Below, one piece after another: positions 12,610 through 14,439 of a stretch of 14,439 bases of DNA. Position numbers and translations under genes: made by a program. The notes below the pieces were generated by a model. The model was not told the origin of the DNA. It worked only from the letters and a program-made list of their open reading frames with translations, and made no database searches. The DNA comes from CAZFAP01 sp964516325. GTDB taxonomy: Bacteria; Auribacterota; JABMQX01. Position 1 is the stretch's first letter, and each line of letters starts with the position of its first letter. The DNA is taken from contig CAZFAP010000125.1 in assembly GCA_964516325.1 (NCBI GenBank), forward strand, positions 1 through 14,439, written 5' to 3'.

Positions 12610-13776
12610 AGTATTGATCTTCACCACGCAGAGCCCGTCGTATGCTGAAGGACGCCCAGCGCCAGATCCCCCCGCGCTCATCGCCAGGAAGGCGTAGTTG
12701 CCCTTGATCGCGATTCGATTCGGTCCCCCCCAGGGGACGGTAGCCGCACCCAGGTCTAAGAAATCAGTCAACGCCGGGTCCGTCGGGTCAGAGATGTCAA
12801 ACTGCCACAGCCCGATCTGGGTTCCCGGGGCGACCTGCCCGCGACGCCACACCCAGGCATCTATCGACGAGACTACGTAGGCGTAGTTGCCATCAAGAGC
12901 CAACCCCTGGCCTGTGTACTCGCCACACCCCAAAATCGGGTAACCTCCAACAAGGGACGGGGACGCCGGGTCCGAAACATCAACGATCCTCAAACCCCCT
13001 GGCGCGCTTGGTTCGCTCTCCCTGTAGTCTTCGCCTAAACTTACGTAAGCATAACCACCCCTTGCTATGACCTCTCCGTACAATGAGAGCCCGGCATCCC
13101 ACCACCCTAACTTCCCGGGCGAAGAGGGCTCCGAGACGTCAACTATGTCCAGGGCATTCGGTGGATGGCCGTTTATCAGGTAAGCTAAGTCGTCCTCTAC
13201 CCAGACATCATTCCCATGGTAACCAGCCGTCGCGTTATACTGAGCAACGAGAGAGATGGCTGTCGGGTCGGAGACATCGTATATGGCCAGCTCTGCCGTC
13301 CCCGTGTAGCCGTAAGTAACATAAGCATAGGGGTAAGTGTTCTCGTCAATGTAGACGCTGTACGCGTAGGCACCGTCCCTGCGGCCTCCCAGCTTCACCA
13401 ACGAACTCGGGTCCGAAATGTCGTAGATCGCAAATCCGACGGCATCGTTCGCGGCGTACAGACGGTCTCCATAGGCGGCTAACCCCCAGACCTCCTCGCC
13501 GGTGGGACCTATGCTGCCAACCTGAAGCGGGTGATAGGGGTCTGAGATGTCAAAGGCACTTATATACCCTGGGGTAACCCCATAGCCTGCACTTCCGAGG
13601 TAAGCATAATCCCCCTCAATGGCGACGGAGCGCTCATCGTTTAGGGGTGTGGGTGCAGTAGCAATGAGCGTTAGCCCGGGATCCGCAACCGCACTCCAAG
13701 GCATTAAAGCTGCCACTGCCACCAGCGGAACCATCATCGCGATAGACACTGCAAATCCTGGTCTCCTTTCCATCAT
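11971..13776 (-). CDS. Secreted LVIVD-repeat propeller protein with PKD-like and conserved C-terminal domains
   Basis: The 601-residue product has a signal peptide (about 1-34: MMERRPGFAVSIAMMVPLVA, VAALMPWSAVA). Residues ~35-385 contain six D-(I/V)-S-(D/E)-P strands (FDISDPYHP, YDISDPSSL, YDVSDPTAI, VDVSEPSSP, VDVSDPASP, FDISDPTDP) between repeats with GDYAYL/GNYAYV strands. This is the LVIVD repeat pattern, expected to fold as a beta-propeller of six or seven blades. A PKD-type domain follows (~385-482: PPVADAGEDQTVEQESYEGT), then the ~119-residue C-terminal domain with WPPNHKM and NTATATVTVTVPHDM, ending RGGKK. ATG 13776 is chosen because GGAGG lies 5 bases upstream; the frame is open further upstream without a signal peptide at its start. 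The C-terminal ~215 residues are nearly identical to those of 9455-10666. Likely surface-exposed; ligand unknown. Confidence 0.9.
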   Translation of the reverse strand: MMERRPGFAVSIAMMVPLVAVAALMPWSAVADPGLTLIATAPTPLNDERSVAIEGDYAYLGSAGYGVTPGYISAFDISDPYHPLQVGSIGPTGEEVWGLAAYGDRLYAANDAVGFAIYDISDPSSLVKLGGRRDGAYAYSVYIDENTYPYAYVTYGYTGTAELAIYDVSDPTAISLVAQYNATAGYHGNDVWVEDDLAYLINGHPPNALDIVDVSEPSSPGKLGWWDAGLSLYGEVIARGGYAYVSLGEDYRESEPSAPGGLRIVDVSDPASPSLVGGYPILGCGEYTGQGLALDGNYAYVVSSIDAWVWRRGQVAPGTQIGLWQFDISDPTDPALTDFLDLGAATVPWGGPNRIAIKGNYAFLAMSAGGSGAGRPSAYDGLCVVKINTPPVADAGEDQTVEQESYEGTAVILDGSGSTDPDSTPGTNDDIVSFDWYEGDTLLGSGEIIAHTFALGTHTATLVVTDSCGASDDDDVIITVQDTTPPSIVSVCATPSVLWPPNHKMVEVVVTVEAADVCDPAPVCYVVDVTSNEPIDGPGDGHTDPDWEITGDLSVKLRAERAGVGTGRIYTLHIECTDASGNTATATVTVTVPHDMRGGKK

Positions 13777-14439
13777 TCGGCCCTCCTTTCTTTCCACGGT
13801 TATCACACTGCCCCTGTCTCGTCGGGGCAACTCAGACGCGCTCATTGGACTATTCATCGAAACCGGGCAAATATCCCGTCAGGCCAATGTTCACTCTTGT
13901 AGCCGCCAACTGCTCCCCGACAAGCCGGCATCAGACGACTAAGCGCAGGACACCGTTTGGTTACTCGCGGCAGGAAAGTTAGGAATACGGCGCAAGAGTG
14001 GAATTGGATGCTTTTGGGCATGATTACCCCCGAACTGGTTCTACCTTCCCCCGGCTTTACCCCAAGAAGTGGTGACCCGATGTGCTCAGCGGCACACACT
14101 ACACCATCTTGGCTAAAAGCAAAGCGCGTGCCGGTTCCCCCTGATTCTCTATCTCCTTGCACCGCGGTAGGATACAATCAGCGCCCTAACCTGCGACAAG
14201 CTCCCTCTACCCCTGGGGATGTCGCTCGTCAGCCGCGCTTACCCACGCTGCCAGTTGTATCTTCCCGCCCACAAACGGATTACACAATGTTTGCACAAAT
14301 CAACACGCGCTGTTTCCCGGAAACAACCCCCTGCAGTGCACGGAATCCAATTAGTCAGTCGGCCAGTACGCGCGCTGGGGGTGGTAGCCCATGTTTGTCA
14401 GTTTTTGGCCGGTTTTTGGGGTATTTGAGGGGATGTCTC
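13777..14439. other. Gene-free 3' region of the window, rich in potential RNA structure
   Basis: Short frames exist on both strands, but none has a ribosome site together with a recognisable product. The only gene signal is the ribosome site of the 13776 gene at its left edge. The region holds a long interrupted stem-loop (14051-14134), a 6-bp long-range stem GCGACA/TGTCGC (14193-14198 with 14220-14225) and a hairpin GTTTCC-C-GGAAAC (14312-14324). No clear -35/-10 pair for the minus-strand cluster was found. Confidence 0.55.
14051..14134 (-). ncRNA. Candidate structured RNA: long interrupted stem-loop
   Basis: Complementary segments nest in register: CCG/CGG (14051-14053 with 14132-14134), GCTTT/AAAGC (14054-14058 with 14116-14120), CCAAGA/TCTTGG (14062-14067 with 14107-14112), TGGTG/CACCA (14070-14074 with 14102-14106), and the terminal hairpin TGTGC-TCAGCG-GCACA (14081-14096). 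Small internal loops or bulges separate them. Strand is inferred from the downstream minus-strand cluster. The identity is unknown; a group II intron domain, a leader RNA or a stand-alone RNA are possible. Confidence 0.35.

Noticed and set aside
13854..14177. Minus-strand frame of 107 codons upstream of the LVIVD-PKD gene
   Set aside because: No ribosome site or recognised domain. It crosses the strongly paired region at 14051-14134, so its openness is better explained by structured non-coding DNA, though a relic intron-associated frame cannot be excluded.
13777..14439. Search for a tRNA gene in the gene-free right end
   Set aside because: No TTCGA-type T-arm with matching acceptor stem was found on either strand.

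Overview
The window looks like chromosome of a moderately GC-rich, uncultured-type bacterium, most likely from the PVC superphylum or a neighbouring lineage. This is an inference from gene content: several large secreted proteins built from beta-helix, NHL, LVIVD and PKD-type repeats, a DUF5678-like small protein, an FmdB-type zinc ribbon, and dispersed intergenic hairpin repeats. No rRNA, recognisable tRNA, CRISPR array, transposase, integrase or phage gene was seen.

Layout. Positions 1-1206 (+) hold the 3' part of a secreted right-handed beta-helix protein. It is followed by two small zinc-binding proteins, FmdB-type (1285-1596) and YacG-like (1547-1777), whose reading frames overlap. A small DUF5678-like gene (2058-1813, minus) converges on them. 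A 378-base spacer with GGCATCCTGCC hairpins precedes the minus-strand pair rsfS-argS (4606-2437), which has a good sigma70-type promoter and an 8-nt gene overlap. A 254-base spacer carries iterated ATCCTGT repeats. Four plus-strand genes follow: endonuclease V (4861-5535), a secreted 12-repeat NHL protein (5699-7702), a three-helix DUF4405-like membrane protein (7821-8282) and an apparently orphan beta-class DNA methyltransferase (8302-9114).

The right part is a minus-strand cluster of three secreted proteins, read from right to left: LVIVD propeller plus PKD plus C-terminal domain (13776-11971), a twofold-repeat protein (11805-10768), and an unknown N-domain plus the same PKD and C-terminal module (10666-9455). 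The two PKD-bearing genes share a strongly conserved 3' segment whose similarity continues past both stop codons, so a DNA segment was copied.

The housekeeping genes (ribosome silencing factor, arginyl-tRNA synthetase, endonuclease V) are ordinary. The accessory content is the set of repeat-rich exported proteins. Three of them (1-1206, 5699-7702, 10768-11805) share a ~60-residue module ending in RFY-(R/K)-x-E, which suggests a common surface role or common modular origin. The last ~660 bases contain no convincing gene but can fold, on the minus strand, into a long interrupted stem-loop. With a palindrome and hairpin at 11840-11872, this is the best candidate for undescribed RNA structure or group II intron relics; that interpretation is unproven.
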